A DNA stretch of 64,000 nt, taken from Caprella mutica. Lineage: Eukaryota; Arthropoda; Malacostraca; Amphipoda; Caprellidae. Shown in pieces: positions 28,360 through 41,137 of the stretch. A model generated the notes under the pieces. It searched no databases. It saw nothing but the letters and a program-made list of their open reading frames with translations, and had not been told where the DNA came from. Numbering within the stretch: position 1 is the stretch's first letter; each line of letters begins with the position of its first letter. Made by a program: the position numbers and the translations under genes. The DNA is taken from the NCBI GenBank assembly GCA_947561585.1, contig CANNZV010000340.1:1-64000 (forward strand), written 5' to 3'.

Positions 28360-28805
28360 ATATTTTACCCGGCATTTATTTATTTATTTATCTTCTTGTT
28401 ATTCGCTTAACTGAAAAAGTGTTCAACAAAATTGCCTGCATTTTTTTGAAACGATTGGTCCTTGTCCAGTGACCTGCTGGTAGAATTTTGGGAACGACCC
28501 GGTCATAGGTCAAGGTCATGGTCATTTATAACTCGAAAAGTATTGAACCATATTGCATGAAACTTGGTGGGACGATTGGTCAATGTTCAGGAACCATCTG
28601 GTAGAATTTTGGGAGTGATCCGGTCAAAGGTCATGGTCAAGGTCATTTATAACTCAATAACTCAAAAAGCATTGAACCATATTGCATGAAACTGAGTGGG
28701 ACGATTGGTTATTATCCAGTTACCAGTTTATTAAATTTTGGGAGAAAACGGGTCAAAGCGGTGGTGAAGATATACGCTCTACCGAGTGCACATAATCTAG
28801 TTTTA
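28360..28805 (-). repeat. Repeat with nuclear-receptor-like half-sites, copy 2
   Basis: Reverse of 1318-1868. It carries CGGTCAAAGGTCATGGTCAA followed by GGTCATTTATAACTC, and ends in GCTCTACCGAGTGCACATAA. Confidence 0.75.
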
Positions 28806-28939
28806 CTATAGAATAGGTATACCTTATTTTGCGAAATATTGTCATATTTTCAGTGAAAGAGTAATAGTTATTGGTTTGCATTGAATAATATTAAATACAT
28901 TAATAAAAATGAACAAGGCTATTTCTATAAACTGGTTTC

Positions 28940-29095
28940 TTTTTTACCGGGGATTTTTTACTTGTTTTTTTTCCGTGGGGTATTTAACCGTGGAGTTTAT
29001 TACACGGTTTTTTTTTGTCCGAGGGGTATTTTGCACAAGGGGTTTTTGACCGCGGGGTTTTTTTTTGCTCGGGGGGTTTTTGTCCTGGAATCGTC
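28940..29095. repeat. Degenerate GGGGTTTTT array
   Basis: About eight units of 15-18 bp centred on GGGGTTTTTGTCC. The complement (GGACAAAAACCCC) resembles the 13294 unit. No partner seen. Confidence 0.65.
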
Positions 29096-29720
29096 TTTTA
29101 TAGTAAAAAAATATGAAATTTGTTTGAAAAAATACAATAATGTATTTTTTTAATAAAGAGTAATACAAATTGATGAGTTAACTCTTTACTGAATACAAAT
29201 TAATAAAGAGTAATACAATTACTTTTGGGGCACACTGAGCATCAATGACTTTAAAAACATATGTATATTATAATTCCTTAACTGACCGCGAATCCATTCT
29301 TGCTTGATTTCAATATTAATTCATATGAATCCTTGACCATTACAATGAGTTATCGAGCAATGAGTGGATTCGCCGTCCTCTGTTTTCCCCTGTTTTACCT
29401 GCAGAAATCTGGCAACATCTTATTTCGCACCTGTGATTGTGGAATGTTTGGGGCTAAAAGTCAGTTGTCATCTCCTCCTCCTACTGTGAACATTCAAACA
29501 GCTATCAGTCTCCATATGTCATTCCTAATCTTCAGCTCATCTAAGTGCTTACCTAGCTAGGGTTTAATCCACTATATTTGAATGCGGAACTTTGACTAAC
29601 GATTGCGATATTAGACCTCTAATGGAGACCCATATTTTGAACATGGAGTGAGAAAGATGTCATGCCCGAGGAGCGATGAACTGACCACTGGTGAAACCCT
29701 AAAACTGACCAACTACTGAG

Positions 29721-30122
29721 ATAGCACTCTGGAAGTGTTTTCCGTGCAGGACCTACAATATCAAACGATGTAAGTGTTAAGGATTCATTTTCTTTACTTT
29801 TCTTCATCCATAAAGATATTAAGAACTCTTTAACCCTCTAAATTAATCTCATTAAACATAATTAAAATCTGATTAAAATTAGTATATAATAGAATTGGAT
29901 TCTCGATTATTATAAGGGAATTATGATTGTACATTACTTTTTTTTATTATTTAAAAGTTAAAGCCAATATTTAAAAGGCTAGGATTGTAAATCCTGTGCG
30001 GTATATAAATTATTAAATGACTGGATATTTGAATTCCTTTCTTAAATTTCAGGTATCTCAGTCATCACGGGGATAGAGCAGTAACGCTGAGAGATCTGCT
30101 TCATTTGGGGGAATTACTTTAA
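29721..30122 (+). CDS. Possible last two exons of an unknown gene
   Basis: Exon 29721-29769 (STLEVFSVQDLQYQT) ends AT|GTAAGTG. Exon 30053-30122 starts after TTAAATTTCAG and, in the matching phase, reads YLSHHGDRAVTLRDLLHLGE to TAA. AATAAA follows at 30156-30161. Splice phase, stop and polyadenylation signal agree, but the first acceptor is weak and I find no family. A good CTGCAG acceptor near 29400 may belong to an upstream exon. Confidence 0.3.
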
Positions 30123-30344
30123 CAATAACATGCTACCACAATTATGTAGCATTCTAATAAATATATTCTATCTTTCTAAATGATATTTATATCCTTGCCA
30201 TTTAGAGGTTTAGATTGTTTGTTGGTAGTCTTTTATTTTAGTTCATGGTGACCCCTTACACGCGAATAGTTTCTTGAAAGCAAAGCTGATCTTTTTCTCT
30301 AAATACTGAACATAAATACTGAACAAATTTTAAGCGATTTCCAG

Positions 30345-30425
30345 ATTGATGATCCTAGCTAGACCTTATAGTTCCATAAAAATATAATGCAATAAATTTA
30401 ATTTCCCCTGAAGGAGATCTAGGAT
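30345..30425 (-). repeat. Family B fragment
   Basis: GATCCTAGCTAGACCTTATA then ATAATGCAATAAATTTAATT and TTCCCC match the end region of family B in reverse. Confidence 0.5.
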
Positions 30426-30599
30426 CTCTACCCCTTCAATTGAAATTATTAATCATTTCTTTGTTTTGTAGCGATCATTAGGATAAAAATTTATTCATAT
30501 CATTCACGAATTTTCTATGTGTCTGCAATAAATTAATCCATATATCAAACAAAAAAAGTAGGGTATAGCATGCACCGCTATTTACGATCCTGCTAAACA

Positions 30600-31900
30600 C
30601 CGCCCGGAACCGCCCGGAGCCTCGCGGGACCGCCCGGAGCTGCCCGGGGACAAAATTCTACCGCCAGAGCACATTATATCGTACAATTGGTTATGATTGA
30701 CCTTCGTACGAATTTTGGAGACGAAAAAACGATTCGTTAATGAGTAAAATCGTTTCATAAGTGACATCATTATGTCTTACTTTTTCAGCACCGCCCGGAG
30801 CCTCGCGGGACCGCCCGGAACTGCCCGGGGACAAAATTCTACCGCCCAAGCACATTATATCGTACAATTGGTTATGATTGACCTTCGTACGAATTTTGGA
30901 GACGAAAAACGATTCGTTAATGAGTAAAATCGTTTCATAAGTGACATCATTATGTCTTACATTTTCAGCACCGCCCGGAGCCTTGCGGAACCGCCCGGAG
31001 CTACCCAGGGATAAAGTTCTACCGCCCGAGCACATTATATCGTACAGTTGGTTATGATTGACCTTCGTACGAATTTTGGAGACGAAAAAATGATTCGTTA
31101 ATGAGTAAAATCGTTTCACAAGTGACATCATCATGTCTTACTTTTTCAGCACCGCCCGGAGCCTCGCGGGACCGCCCGGAGCTACCCAGGGACAAAATTC
31201 TACTGCCCGAGCACATTATATCGTACAATTGGTTATGATTGACATTTGTACGAATTTTGGAGACGAAAAAATGATTCGTTAATGAGTAAAATCGTTTAAT
31301 ATGTGACATCATTATGTCTTACTTTTTCAGCACCGCCCGGAGCCTCGCGGAACCGCCCGGAGCTACCCAGGGACAAAATTCTACCGCCCGAGCACATTAT
31401 ATCGAACAGTTGGTTATGATTGACATTCGTACGAATTTTGGAGACGAAAAAACGATTCGTTAATGAGTAAAATCGTTTCATAAGTGACATCATTATGTCT
31501 TACTTTTTCAGCACCGCCCGGAGCCTTGCGGAACCGCCCGGAGCTACCCAGGGACAAAATTCTACCGCACGAGCACATTATATCGTACAATTGGTTATGA
31601 TTAACCTTCGTACGAATTTTGGAGACGAAAAACCGATTTGTTAATGAGTAAAATCGTTTCATAAGTGACATCATTATGTCTTACTTTTTCAGCACCGCCC
31701 GGAGCATCGCGGGACCGTCCGGAGCTACCCAGGAACAAAATTCTACTGCCCGAGCACATTATATCGTACAATTGGTTATGATTGACCTTCGTACGAATTT
31801 TGGAGACGAAAAAAAGATTCGTTAATGAGTAAAATCGTTTTATAAGTGACATTATTATGTCTTAATTTTCATAACCGCCCGAAGACGAAAATTTACCGCC
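30600..31900. repeat. 180-bp tandem repeat, left arm
   Basis: Each unit has CACCGCCCGGAGCC, ACATTATATCGTACAATTGG, GAATTTTGGAGACGAAAA, ATTCGTTAATGAGTAAAATC and TTATGTCTTACTTTTTCAG. The overlapping 60-147 residue reading frames on the minus strand are repeat artefacts with unit-length periodicity. Confidence 0.95.
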
Positions 31901-31934
31901 TGGGTACATTATATTAGTTATCATTCATTAGTAC

Positions 31935-32105
31935 AACGCCTCATTAATATTATTTCGACGCCCCATTAGTCCAACACCCCATTGATCCGACACCATATAA
32001 GTCCGACACTCCATTCCCCCTGCCAGGTCATTAAAAATCACAAGGTTTGGAGTACATCAAACTAGCGGATACAAAACACTACAGTAAATGATGAAATCGG
32101 ATGAG
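31935..32105 (-). repeat. Family D copy 1 with adjoining 16-bp array
   Basis: CCCCATTAGTCCGACA-type units (about five, degraded) are followed by CCCCCTGCCAGGTCATT and AACTAGCGGATACAAAAC, the reverse of the family D core (TTGTATCCGCTAGTTTG). Confidence 0.7.
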
Positions 32106-32202
32106 AGATTTCGTCATACTAATTAATATTATAAATAAAATGAAAGAAATAACTTATTCAAATTTAAGATTAGTTATTAATTGAGTACATATATATATAC
32201 AG

Positions 32203-34560
32203 GTACTTGAAGCTTCCGATACCGTAAGGCAGCGTCCGTTAGCTTCAAGTACCACCTGGTAGCATCTAGTAGTAGTAGCCTCCGGTAGTACCCGGTATTA
32301 TCTAGCAGCATGCAGTCCTCCGGAAGCATCTAATAGCGTCCGGCACCATCCGGTAGCATCTAATGACGTCCAGTGCTGCCATAATGCTGTAGTGATCACC
32401 TTATTCCACTACACATATATTAACATACATATTTCATACTTAACTACATATTTAGCATTTCTGACACATTATTTATACAATTAACGAGTATACAAATATA
32501 TATATAAATTACAATTGTAATCAAGATAACTGATATGTATAACGAAACATTTATATCACACAGATTGTATAAAATATGATATATTATATATTTCAAATAT
32601 TACAAACTAATATATATTATTTACCTATGGCATCAAAGTGCGCATATTTCTTTACCCGCGAATACAAGCCCTTTGTTCTAAGACGCTGCGCATATCTTAC
32701 CCTCTAAGATGCCAAATATATCACCATAATGTTCCAATTTAAAGTTGAGAATAGTACGCATTTAAATTCTCTTATAATATTCAAAACGTAGTAAGATAAT
32801 TACAATTGTTAATAACAACATTTCTCTAATAGAAATGCATCACTATTTCAACATTTTGTTTAGAATGTTATATCAAACATTCATGTTGCCAATTACCCTC
32901 TTTTAAGCCTATCAAGATGTTAGCATCTTTCCGCCTCATTTACCTCGGTGATCTCTAGATATTCGGACACGGTCAATTTACGTCTCTTATATAAAGTACC
33001 AATCCCTAACTGCGTATTACTATTGTGCCTTGTAACACACAACTGAGTGATTATTTAGGGTATATATTGCCATTACAATATATACAAAGACTAATTACAT
33101 ATATTTACAGGATTATTTAATAATAATATATATTATCTGAATTAAAAGACAATGTGACAACAGCTTCAACCCCCCCCCCCCTATATATTCTTTTACTGAT
33201 ACTAAGGGTAAATATTTTCCTATCTTTATTTATCACTTCTCTGCATGTAATATTAATAATAAATTAATAACATTATTTCTCCTTATCTCATATCAGTAGT
33301 TATTTTATTAATATATTATTTAGGATATATTCTAAGTAATATTCAATATCAGTACTAATTATTCATTTCTCATATCTTAATAATATTATTAGTAAATATC
33401 AAATATATATTCCCTTATATATATAACCTTTCTTGATAACCTATTCAACATCCAACCGACGTACGTATCAGGTTTTAATGAATTCTAGAACAGTGACCCA
33501 TTCACTCTGCCGTCTCGTTTTCTATATTATAGAAAACTAGTTTTAACAGAGACTACGTCATTTTGCTTCCATGCCTAAAATCATAATAAACAGAAGTTCT
33601 ATTTCATTTCTAATTATTTAATTAATACTTCAATAGTAATTCTATTCATCTGAGTAGTAGCTCAATTGAATTCATAACGAATGATAATTAGGCAATTCAT
33701 TTAAATTATCATTATCTGTGTTTTATTAGCTAAGATGTATCGAACCCCAATTATTCCAAACTATCTCTTTCAGGGGGTTTCAGTCTTTCTGATTGCTACT
33801 GGTTAGAATACATCTGGCTTCTGCGTTGATGAATACTGATTTCATTACTACTAATCTGCTGCTATTGCAATCACAGCAACTACCTACTGCTTCTGGGTCA
33901 AACACCTGTTGAATGTTGATGCTATTTACACTACTGCTTCCAGTAATAAACATCATACTAGAAAACCTTCGCATCTCCACACGATTGGATATCATACCGA
34001 ATTCTCACTCATCTAGTATAACTGTGGAACTCCAGCCTTCGTCCTAACTCCGAGTTAAAGATACCCACGCTGCTCTACCTACAGTCACGCAATCTTCTTG
34101 GAACTAACTTTCCTCGTGACTCCTGCACAATATTTGTGTGCGCTATCTTTTACTACACGAAGCTAGCTGACGAACATCCTCAAGAGAATCCGAAGTCCAC
34201 TCTCATATGCTAATTACCAGGTGATGTGATTTATTTGAATAAATGTCTTGATTATCTAACTCGTAATTTCATTTCAATCCAAGCAATTATCAGTTTAGCC
34301 AAAATGTAATTAAATGGAGATAAAGTAAAATGGAGTCAGATATGAAAAACTAATAATAAATAAATAAGAGATAACCCGCCAATCAATTACTAAAATGCAC
34401 TCCCTAATTAAATATTGATTATGTTTCTATAAATTATCAGATATATAATACACTGTACCAGATTCTACCAAGTGGTACCAGACGCTGTTAGATCCTACCA
34501 GGAGATACCGGATGAAACTAGCTTGATGCTACCGGGCGGTACCGGACACTGCAAATTAAC
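32203..34560. mobile_element. Nested foldback pair, TCCGGTAGCATCTA units
   Basis: At 32203-32396 there are degenerate units such as TCCGGTAGCATCTAATGACG. At 34455-34560 the complement orientation appears (CTACCGGGCGGTACCGG, TAGATCCTACCAGGAGATAC). It lies wholly inside foldback 4. No target duplication fixed. Confidence 0.6.
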
Positions 34561-35109
34561 TGATGGTACGTCATTAACTATCATAACATTTATTTTCCTT
34601 CTAATTGGGAACTGCTTTTTATCTTTTTGTAACATATTATTGCTTTACAGATCTAGGAATCTTATCATTTGTCAGTATTTCATTAGCTTTGTAAAACATG
34701 AGTGTACGTTCGATATATCGCACATTTCTACCCTATTCACGACTGACTACTAACAGGATGGACTGAACTTTGAACATTGCTGCTAGCCTGCTATTTACTT
34801 AATCACAATATCTTCAGTTTCATCACACCCATAATTGGGCACAGTATAAGTATATATGTCAACTTTCTATATTTTCAGCTAATTACATTAACAATTACAA
34901 TATAATGATTAATTAGTGTTCATTATAATTTATTTCACACGATAATAATTATAATTGACTTATTACCTTCATCATATTGCTTATATTTTATCTATACATA
35001 TACGAACTCAATTCAATCAATAATAATTATAATCAGTACTATTCGAAGCTAATATATCTTGGAAGGGATATTTAATCTATTCCACGCATAGCTGAACCCC
35101 GTATATTTT

Positions 35110-35745
35110 CTATGTACGATTCTATTGTATGATATAATGTGCTCGTGCAGTAGAATTTTGTCCCTGGGTATCTCCGGGCGGTTCTGCAAGGCTCCGGGCG
35201 GTGCTGAAAAAGTAAGACATAATGATGTCACATATTAAACGATTTTACTCATTAACGAATCATTTTTTCGTCTCCAAAATTCGTACAAAGGTCAATCATA
35301 ACCAATTGTACGATATAATGTGCTCGGGTGGTGGAATTTTGTCCCTGGGTAGCTCCGGGCGGTTCCGCAAGGCTCCGGGCGGTGCTGAAAAAGTAAGACA
35401 TAATGATGTCACATATTAAATGATTTTACTCATTAACGAATCATTTTTTGTCTCAAAAATTCGTACAAAGGTCAATCATAACCAATTGTACGATATAATG
35501 TGCTCGTGCGGTAGAATTTTGTCCCTGGGTAGCTCCGGGCGGTTCCGCAAGGCTCCGGGCGGTGCTGAAAAAGTAAGACATAATGATGTCACATATTAAA
35601 CGATTTTACTCATTAACGAATCTTTTTTTCGTCTCCAAAATTCGTACAAAGGTCAATCATAACCAACTGTACGATATAATGTGCTCAGGCGGTAGAATTT
35701 TGTCCCTGGGTAGCTCCAGGCGGCTCCGGGCTGTGTTTAGCAGGA
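35110..35745. repeat. 180-bp tandem repeat, right arm
   Basis: Complement of the 30600-31900 units, about 3.4 copies, with the same internal landmarks. Confidence 0.95.
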
Positions 35746-35914
35746 CCCGCTATTTAAACATTCCCCATGAATCTAAACCCAATTCTTACAAAATAAATTG
35801 AATTTGTTATATAAATTGCATTTGTTATAAATTGCATTTGTTTTTAAATTGGATTTTCTTATAAATTGAAATTTTCATTTGATTCTATTTTCCAAGCTTC
35901 CAAAATATATAAAA

Positions 35915-36445
35915 CTAGATAACGTGTACTTGGTAGAGTGCATACCTTCGCCGCCACTTTGACCAGTTCTCTGCCAAAATCTAATAAACTGGTAACTGGA
36001 TAATAGCCAATCGTACCACCAAGTTTCATGCAATATGGCTTTTTGAATTATTAAGTTATAAACGACCTTGACCTTTGACCGGATATCTCCCAAAATTCTA
36101 CCAGATGGTTCCTGGATGTTGACCAATTGTCCCATCAAATTTCAGACAATTTGGTTGAATACTTTTTGAGTTATTGATTTATAAATGGCCGTGACCTTGA
36201 TCTTTAACCTTTAACCCGATCGCTCCAAAATTATAACAAAATGGTTCCTGTATATTGATTGACCAATCGTCCCACCAAGTTTCATGCAATATGTTGCAAT
36301 ACTTCTTGATAAATAAATGGCCATGACCTTGACCTTTGTCCAGGTCTCTCCTAAAATTCTACCGGCAGGTTTCACCTGCCGGTAGCAATTTCAGGCAATT
36401 TGGTTGAAATTTTTTTTTGTTATGAGAATAACAAGATAATAAAAA
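35915..36445 (+). repeat. Repeat with nuclear-receptor-like half-sites, copy 3
   Basis: Same order as copy 1: ACTTGGTAGAGTGCATACCT, then units with TTGACCTTTGACCGG and GACCTTGACCTTTG, ending GTTATGAGAATAACAAGATA. Confidence 0.75.
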
Positions 36446-36455
36446 AATTTAAAAA

Positions 36456-37466
36456 TGGATCAAGTGTAGTTTAAGGACCCAAAATTTTCAAACTATACCC
36501 CAAGTGTAGTTTAAGGACCCCAGTGAGTTTTTGAATGTATCTACGCTACGGCATTCTGCATGTTTTGACTGCAATCAAATCAAAATAATTCTTCTACTAC
36601 GGTGTTCAGAGCAACAACAACAAAAAATGGACAGAGCAACATTCCGAACAGAAATTCTACCTCTACTTGGTGAAGATCCACTATCGGCCATTGAACGGAT
36701 GAAGCAAAGTCAACTATCTAGTCAAAATGATAGCAATATTGGGAAATAATAAAAAATGTTACCCAATATAAGGAAATCATAACTAACATATGAAAATATA
36801 ATAATCATTATGATTAAATTAAATCGTTATAAGAAAATAAGGATACTTTAAGGACCCCCAAATTTTTCAAACTATAACCCAAGTGTAGTTTAAGGACCCC
36901 AGTGTTAACCCAAGTGTAGTTTATCACAGAGAAAAAGTTTACTCATATCTAATGGGTCATCAATTTATGCTTTGAATCAATTTATTACGTGAGTTGGTTG
37001 GACTATATTCACGTTTTCACGTGTGTTAAAACAACTATGATGTGGTGTGTCATCAAACATTAGTTAATTCAATTCATTTTATAGATTTAATCAACTTACT
37101 ATGAGAGTTAAAAGTTACGTTTTTGAGAATTTTAAAGCATGTTGAAACAACTATGACGGAGTGTATTGTAGGAACTCACAACGACAGTTAATCCAATACA
37201 TGTATATCTGGTGTATAAATTAACTTACTATGCAAGTTGGCGCAACTTTTTTTAAGTTTAGGAGTGAGTCAAAACGACTGTTTTGTTTTAACCCACGTCA
37301 ATTTAACTACTTTTAAGTAGTACCTGCAACTCACCACGTAGGTAGGCGCAAAAATAACCCATTCATATGAGTCAAAACAAATCAAATTTGATTTGATTCA
37401 ACTAATCCTTTCTCTGTGTGTAAGGACCCCAGATTGAGCTGGGGTCCTTAAACTACACTTGATCCA
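36456..37466. mobile_element. Inverted-repeat element, TGGATCAAGTGTAG ends
   Basis: TGGATCAAGTGTAGTTTAAG begins at 36456 and its complement ends at 37466. The motif AAGTGTAGTTTAAGGACCCC is repeated internally near 36500, 36840, 36890 and 36910. Both sides are A-rich so the duplication is unclear. An ORF at 36531-36749 (TFRTEILPLLGEDPLSAIER) is of unknown origin. A second inverted pair (CACAGAGAAA) at about 36925-37421 may be nested. Confidence 0.7.
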
Positions 37467-37469
37467 AAA

Positions 37470-38400
37470 AAATAAATGCTGGGTATAATATAACCTGACG
37501 CAAATTTGCAAAGGTAATTAATGAGGCAACGAAAGTTTCATGAGATTTTCTTCGAATTAAAATAATCCTAACCTCTTCAATATTGAACACCATTTATAAA
37601 TGATTTTGTGGCACCTATTGGGAATCATAAACACTTTCGAGCCGACAATTATTTGGATAAAAATAGACATTGATAACATTTTCAATGTATATCATTTATT
37701 ATCTAGATAAGCTGTGATACAACCCCATAAACTCGACCAAAGCTATTCACTACCACGAACACTTGTGAACTATAAAAATAAGGCTTTCTATACCTCCTTC
37801 CGTTTTCCATGTCCGCAAAAATAGAGGTTTAGATGCACCTGTTTGATATCATATGAAATATTGAACCAGAAATCAATATATGGACTTTAAAAATGTAATA
37901 CCTGTATATTAACCAGTGATCTATTCTTAGCTAGTATATATATAACTTGTCAAAATATTTCGATATGACTGAATATCTATGATTTAAAAGTTTAAAATAT
38001 TTTTTTTATATTATTATATTGAAGGAAAAGTAGGAGAGCATGTTTGATTGATTTTAAAATATTATACCTACCTTTTAAAATATCTAATGACATAAAGCAT
38101 TCAGGAAATCATAGAAATACCACTTCCATCAGATAACTTTTGAAATACAATACTTTCGTATCCATGAGACTCTCAATTCGTTGGTTAAATATTATAATTA
38201 ACTAGTACAGTACCTGTTGTTGAATTCAAATTATTTTTGAATGCAAGAATGTATTATGGATTAACATATTCTGATTAAACAAAAATATTGTCTCTCAAAA
38301 GCCAAAATATTTTTTTAATAATAATTAGTGTCAAGATTATCATAGCCCGTAGTCATGATACCTCTACAAATGATTTGTTTTTCCTTTTAATATGTATTTC
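37470..38400. other. AT-rich DNA, no gene seen
   Basis: No supported exon, repeat or motif. Confidence 0.5.
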
Positions 38401-38403
38401 TTA

Positions 38404-39077
38404 AGCCCCGTCCAGACGGTCAAATTTTTCAGAGAAGTGACAAACTTAATGACAAACTAAATGACGATAACTTCCTAGCGTCAGCAAACCGTCAAACTTT
38501 TCATCAGTTTTTTTTATTCCAACATGTTGGATATCGTCAGCAAAAAGTTTGTCAAACTATTTGCTGACGATAAAGTTTGAAGTACAAACTACTTTCCGGC
38601 AATAATATTTTTTTATTTGCGCGTCATTTTAGTTTATTACAGCTAGGTACACCTACAAAAACCTCATTTTTTTCAAACTTAGTATCTATCTAGTTACAAT
38701 GGCTGACGACAGACTCTTTAATACTTGGTTGTAACCTAGATCTAAGTTATAGGTAGGCTACCTACGTTGTGAATTGTTTTCTATGATCTATTTTTGACTA
38801 TCCTTTTCAAGACGATATTTTGTCATTAAAAACAAATTATTTTTTCTGGTTTCTTACTGTTCTAAATTTAAAAAAATATACATACCAAGTTATATAATTT
38901 TTATTTTCACGATATATTACATTAATTTTGACGAAACTGACGCCAGTGAACCTCAAACTTTTGGCGAGAAAATTTGACCGTGTAGACACTCCTTGAAAAC
39001 TGACGATAAGTTTGTCATTTAGTTTGTCATAAAGTTTGTCACTTCTCTAAAAAAAATTTGACCGTCTGGACGGGGCT
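38404..39077. mobile_element. PIF/Harbinger-like MITE
   Basis: Ends AGCCCCGTCCAGACGGTCAA and its complement, with arms of about 70 bp including GACAAACTAAATGAC. TTA flanks at 38401-38403 and 39078-39080. 674 bp with a non-coding interior. Confidence 0.88.
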
Positions 39078-39209
39078 TTAATGAATGTGTGACACACGGA
39101 CAGATAGATGGACACAGCTCTTATTGTAGTACTAGTGTAATTCCCATAAAAATTAATGGGTTTTTCAAAGTAAAATAAAAAATTATAAATAAATGAAATA
39201 TAAATATAT

Positions 39210-39690
39210 TTAAATTTTTCATGTAAATACATTTTTCCGTGTAAATATATTTTTCGTGTACATATATTTTTCTCGTAAATAAATTTTCTCGTAAATAAAT
39301 TTTTCTCGTAAATAAATTTTTCTCTTAAATAAATTTTTCTCGTAAATAAATTTTTCATGTAAATAAAAATGAATTTTTCATGTAAATAAAAATTAATTTT
39401 TCATGTGTAAAATTTTTCATGTAAATAAATTTTTCATGTAAATAAAAATAAATTTTTCATGTAAATAAATTTTTCATGTACATAAATTTTTCATGTAAAT
39501 AAATTTTCCATGTAAATAAATTTTCATGTAAATAAGAATAAATTGTTCATGTAAATAAATTTTTCCGTGTAGATATATTTATCATTAAATACATTTTTCT
39601 CGAAAATAAATTTTTTATGTAAATAAAAATAAATTTTTCATGTAAATAAATTTTTCATGTGAATAAATTTTTGATGTAAATAATTTTTCA
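39210..39690. repeat. AT-rich 17-bp minisatellite
   Basis: More than 20 variant units of AAATAAATTTTTCATGT, with TTTTTCTCGTAAATAAA variants at the left. Open frame on the minus strand is an artefact. Confidence 0.9.
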
Positions 39691-39965
39691 TATGTTAAGC
39701 GTGACATTTTTCTTGCAAACAACCAACCAACTGACAAAGACACTCTGTGTATTAGTTTATAGGGTGATAGATAAGACCAACACCAACGCTATATTCACAT
39801 CCGGCACACAAACGTAATTTACTTTTTCTGTAGTTGAAATATTATTCAACATAATTATAACAGTGATAGAGGGTACATAGTAAAGATTACATATTTTTTT
39901 TATTCATATGCCTATTCAAATATTTTAATAAGTCCGTCTTAAAAAAGCTTATAAGAAATACTATA

Positions 39966-40072
39966 CACTGTGAAAAAAATTACGAGTCAAATTGACTGAA
40001 AATTTGAGTTCTCAGTTTTGCCAGCCTTGACTCAAGCGATGAGTCAGGCTGACTCGCAATTTTTTCTCAGTG
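39966..40072. mobile_element. Hairpin MITE
   Basis: CACTGTGAAAAAAATTACGA and the complement of CACTGAGAAAAAATTGCGAG form the ends of a 107-bp imperfect palindrome. Confidence 0.65.
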
Positions 40073-41010
40073 AAGTCTCAGATCGAATACTTGACTTCTC
40101 CTTTATTTTTTATTCAATCACTATTTCTTCGTCGGAATAAATATAATTGATCGCATCAGAGACTTTTGGATGAAATTTATTTAATTTCAGAAGATCATAA
40201 TATCACATCGGAACTATAAGGTCTGCCAGCTTCACTCACCACAGCACTAACACATGTATCACTCCCAACGACAGATGTGTCACTGAAGTTTGAACTAAAA
40301 CTATTTTGTATCGTACTTGTGGTGTAAATGAGAGTATACCTGTAAAATCAAATCGTACCGAATTAAACGCTAATCTAATTAACTTATATTAAATAAATAT
40401 TTGTTCGGAATAGATTTGGGACCAATTTTGGGAAAGTTTAATTTACTGCCCTTTAAGCTTGAACGACCATGTTTAGTTTGGAAGACCATGCTATTAGATT
40501 ATTGGACCTATTGGTTACATTAAATAATGTAAATCGAATTAAGAAGTGCTTTTACGAATAATTTAGATGTTATATAGCTTTGGTAAATAAAGCGATTAAC
40601 TTATATTATTAGCTGGAATTGGAATTAATTCGCCGGTGCTGGCTTCTTATCGCCACCAGCTCGATTCACTCAAGTCACCTCTTCTCATGCACCTTCCGTA
40701 GAGCCCTACCTTCCATCACCCATCTCACTCACCTTAAGGCCTTGTTACACCCCAGTAAACATTATAATGTTGGGCCAACGTTGGCCCAATTCAGAACTAA
40801 ACTCTGGGCTAACGTTGTCATGTCTGTCTCGGTGTATTGGGTCAACAAAGGGCCGACGTTGGCCCACCTCACGGATGTCAACCGGCCCAGAACAGTGTAA
40901 CCACGTAGGTACCGGTAATACCTAACGTTGCCGATGCCATTCATGTTTTCGTTCATTACTATTGAACGAAAAAATTATGAATGCATTTTTTTTCTCTCCA
41001 AAGGTACCTA

Positions 41011-41137
41011 GGGTAAATTACGAATTATCGGTCAGTATCACATTATCGTTCATATCAGAAAAAAACGATATAATAATTGTAATTTTATTTTAATTGGTAT
41101 CCGTGAAACCTACTGACCGATAATTCGTAATTTATCC
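41011..41137. mobile_element. Hairpin MITE with TA duplication
   Basis: GGGTAAATTACGAATTATCG and the complement of GGATAAATTACGAATTATCG, with TA at 41009-41010 and 41138-41139. Inserted in family A copy 1. Confidence 0.8.

Larger units (their letters stand above)
30585..35746. mobile_element. Foldback element 4, satellite arms
   Basis: Left arm (30600-31900) has about seven tandem units of 180-181 bp. Right arm (about 35110-35740) has about 3.4 inverted units. Termini CGATCCTGCTAAACAC and GTCCTGCTAAACAC are inverted. CCGCTATTTA (10 bp) flanks at 30575-30584 and 35747-35756. The 3.2-kb centre contains other repeats and no gene. Confidence 0.92.

Noticed and set aside
29640..29720. Possible C/D box snoRNA (GCGATGAAC ... 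CTGA)
   Set aside because: The C box does not match RTGATGA and there is no terminal stem.
30582..31852. Chain of overlapping ORFs with RFYSLTNRFFVSKIRTKVNH
   Set aside because: Unit-length periodicity of the 180-bp satellite; each copy starts and stops at the same place in the unit and there are frame breaks between units.
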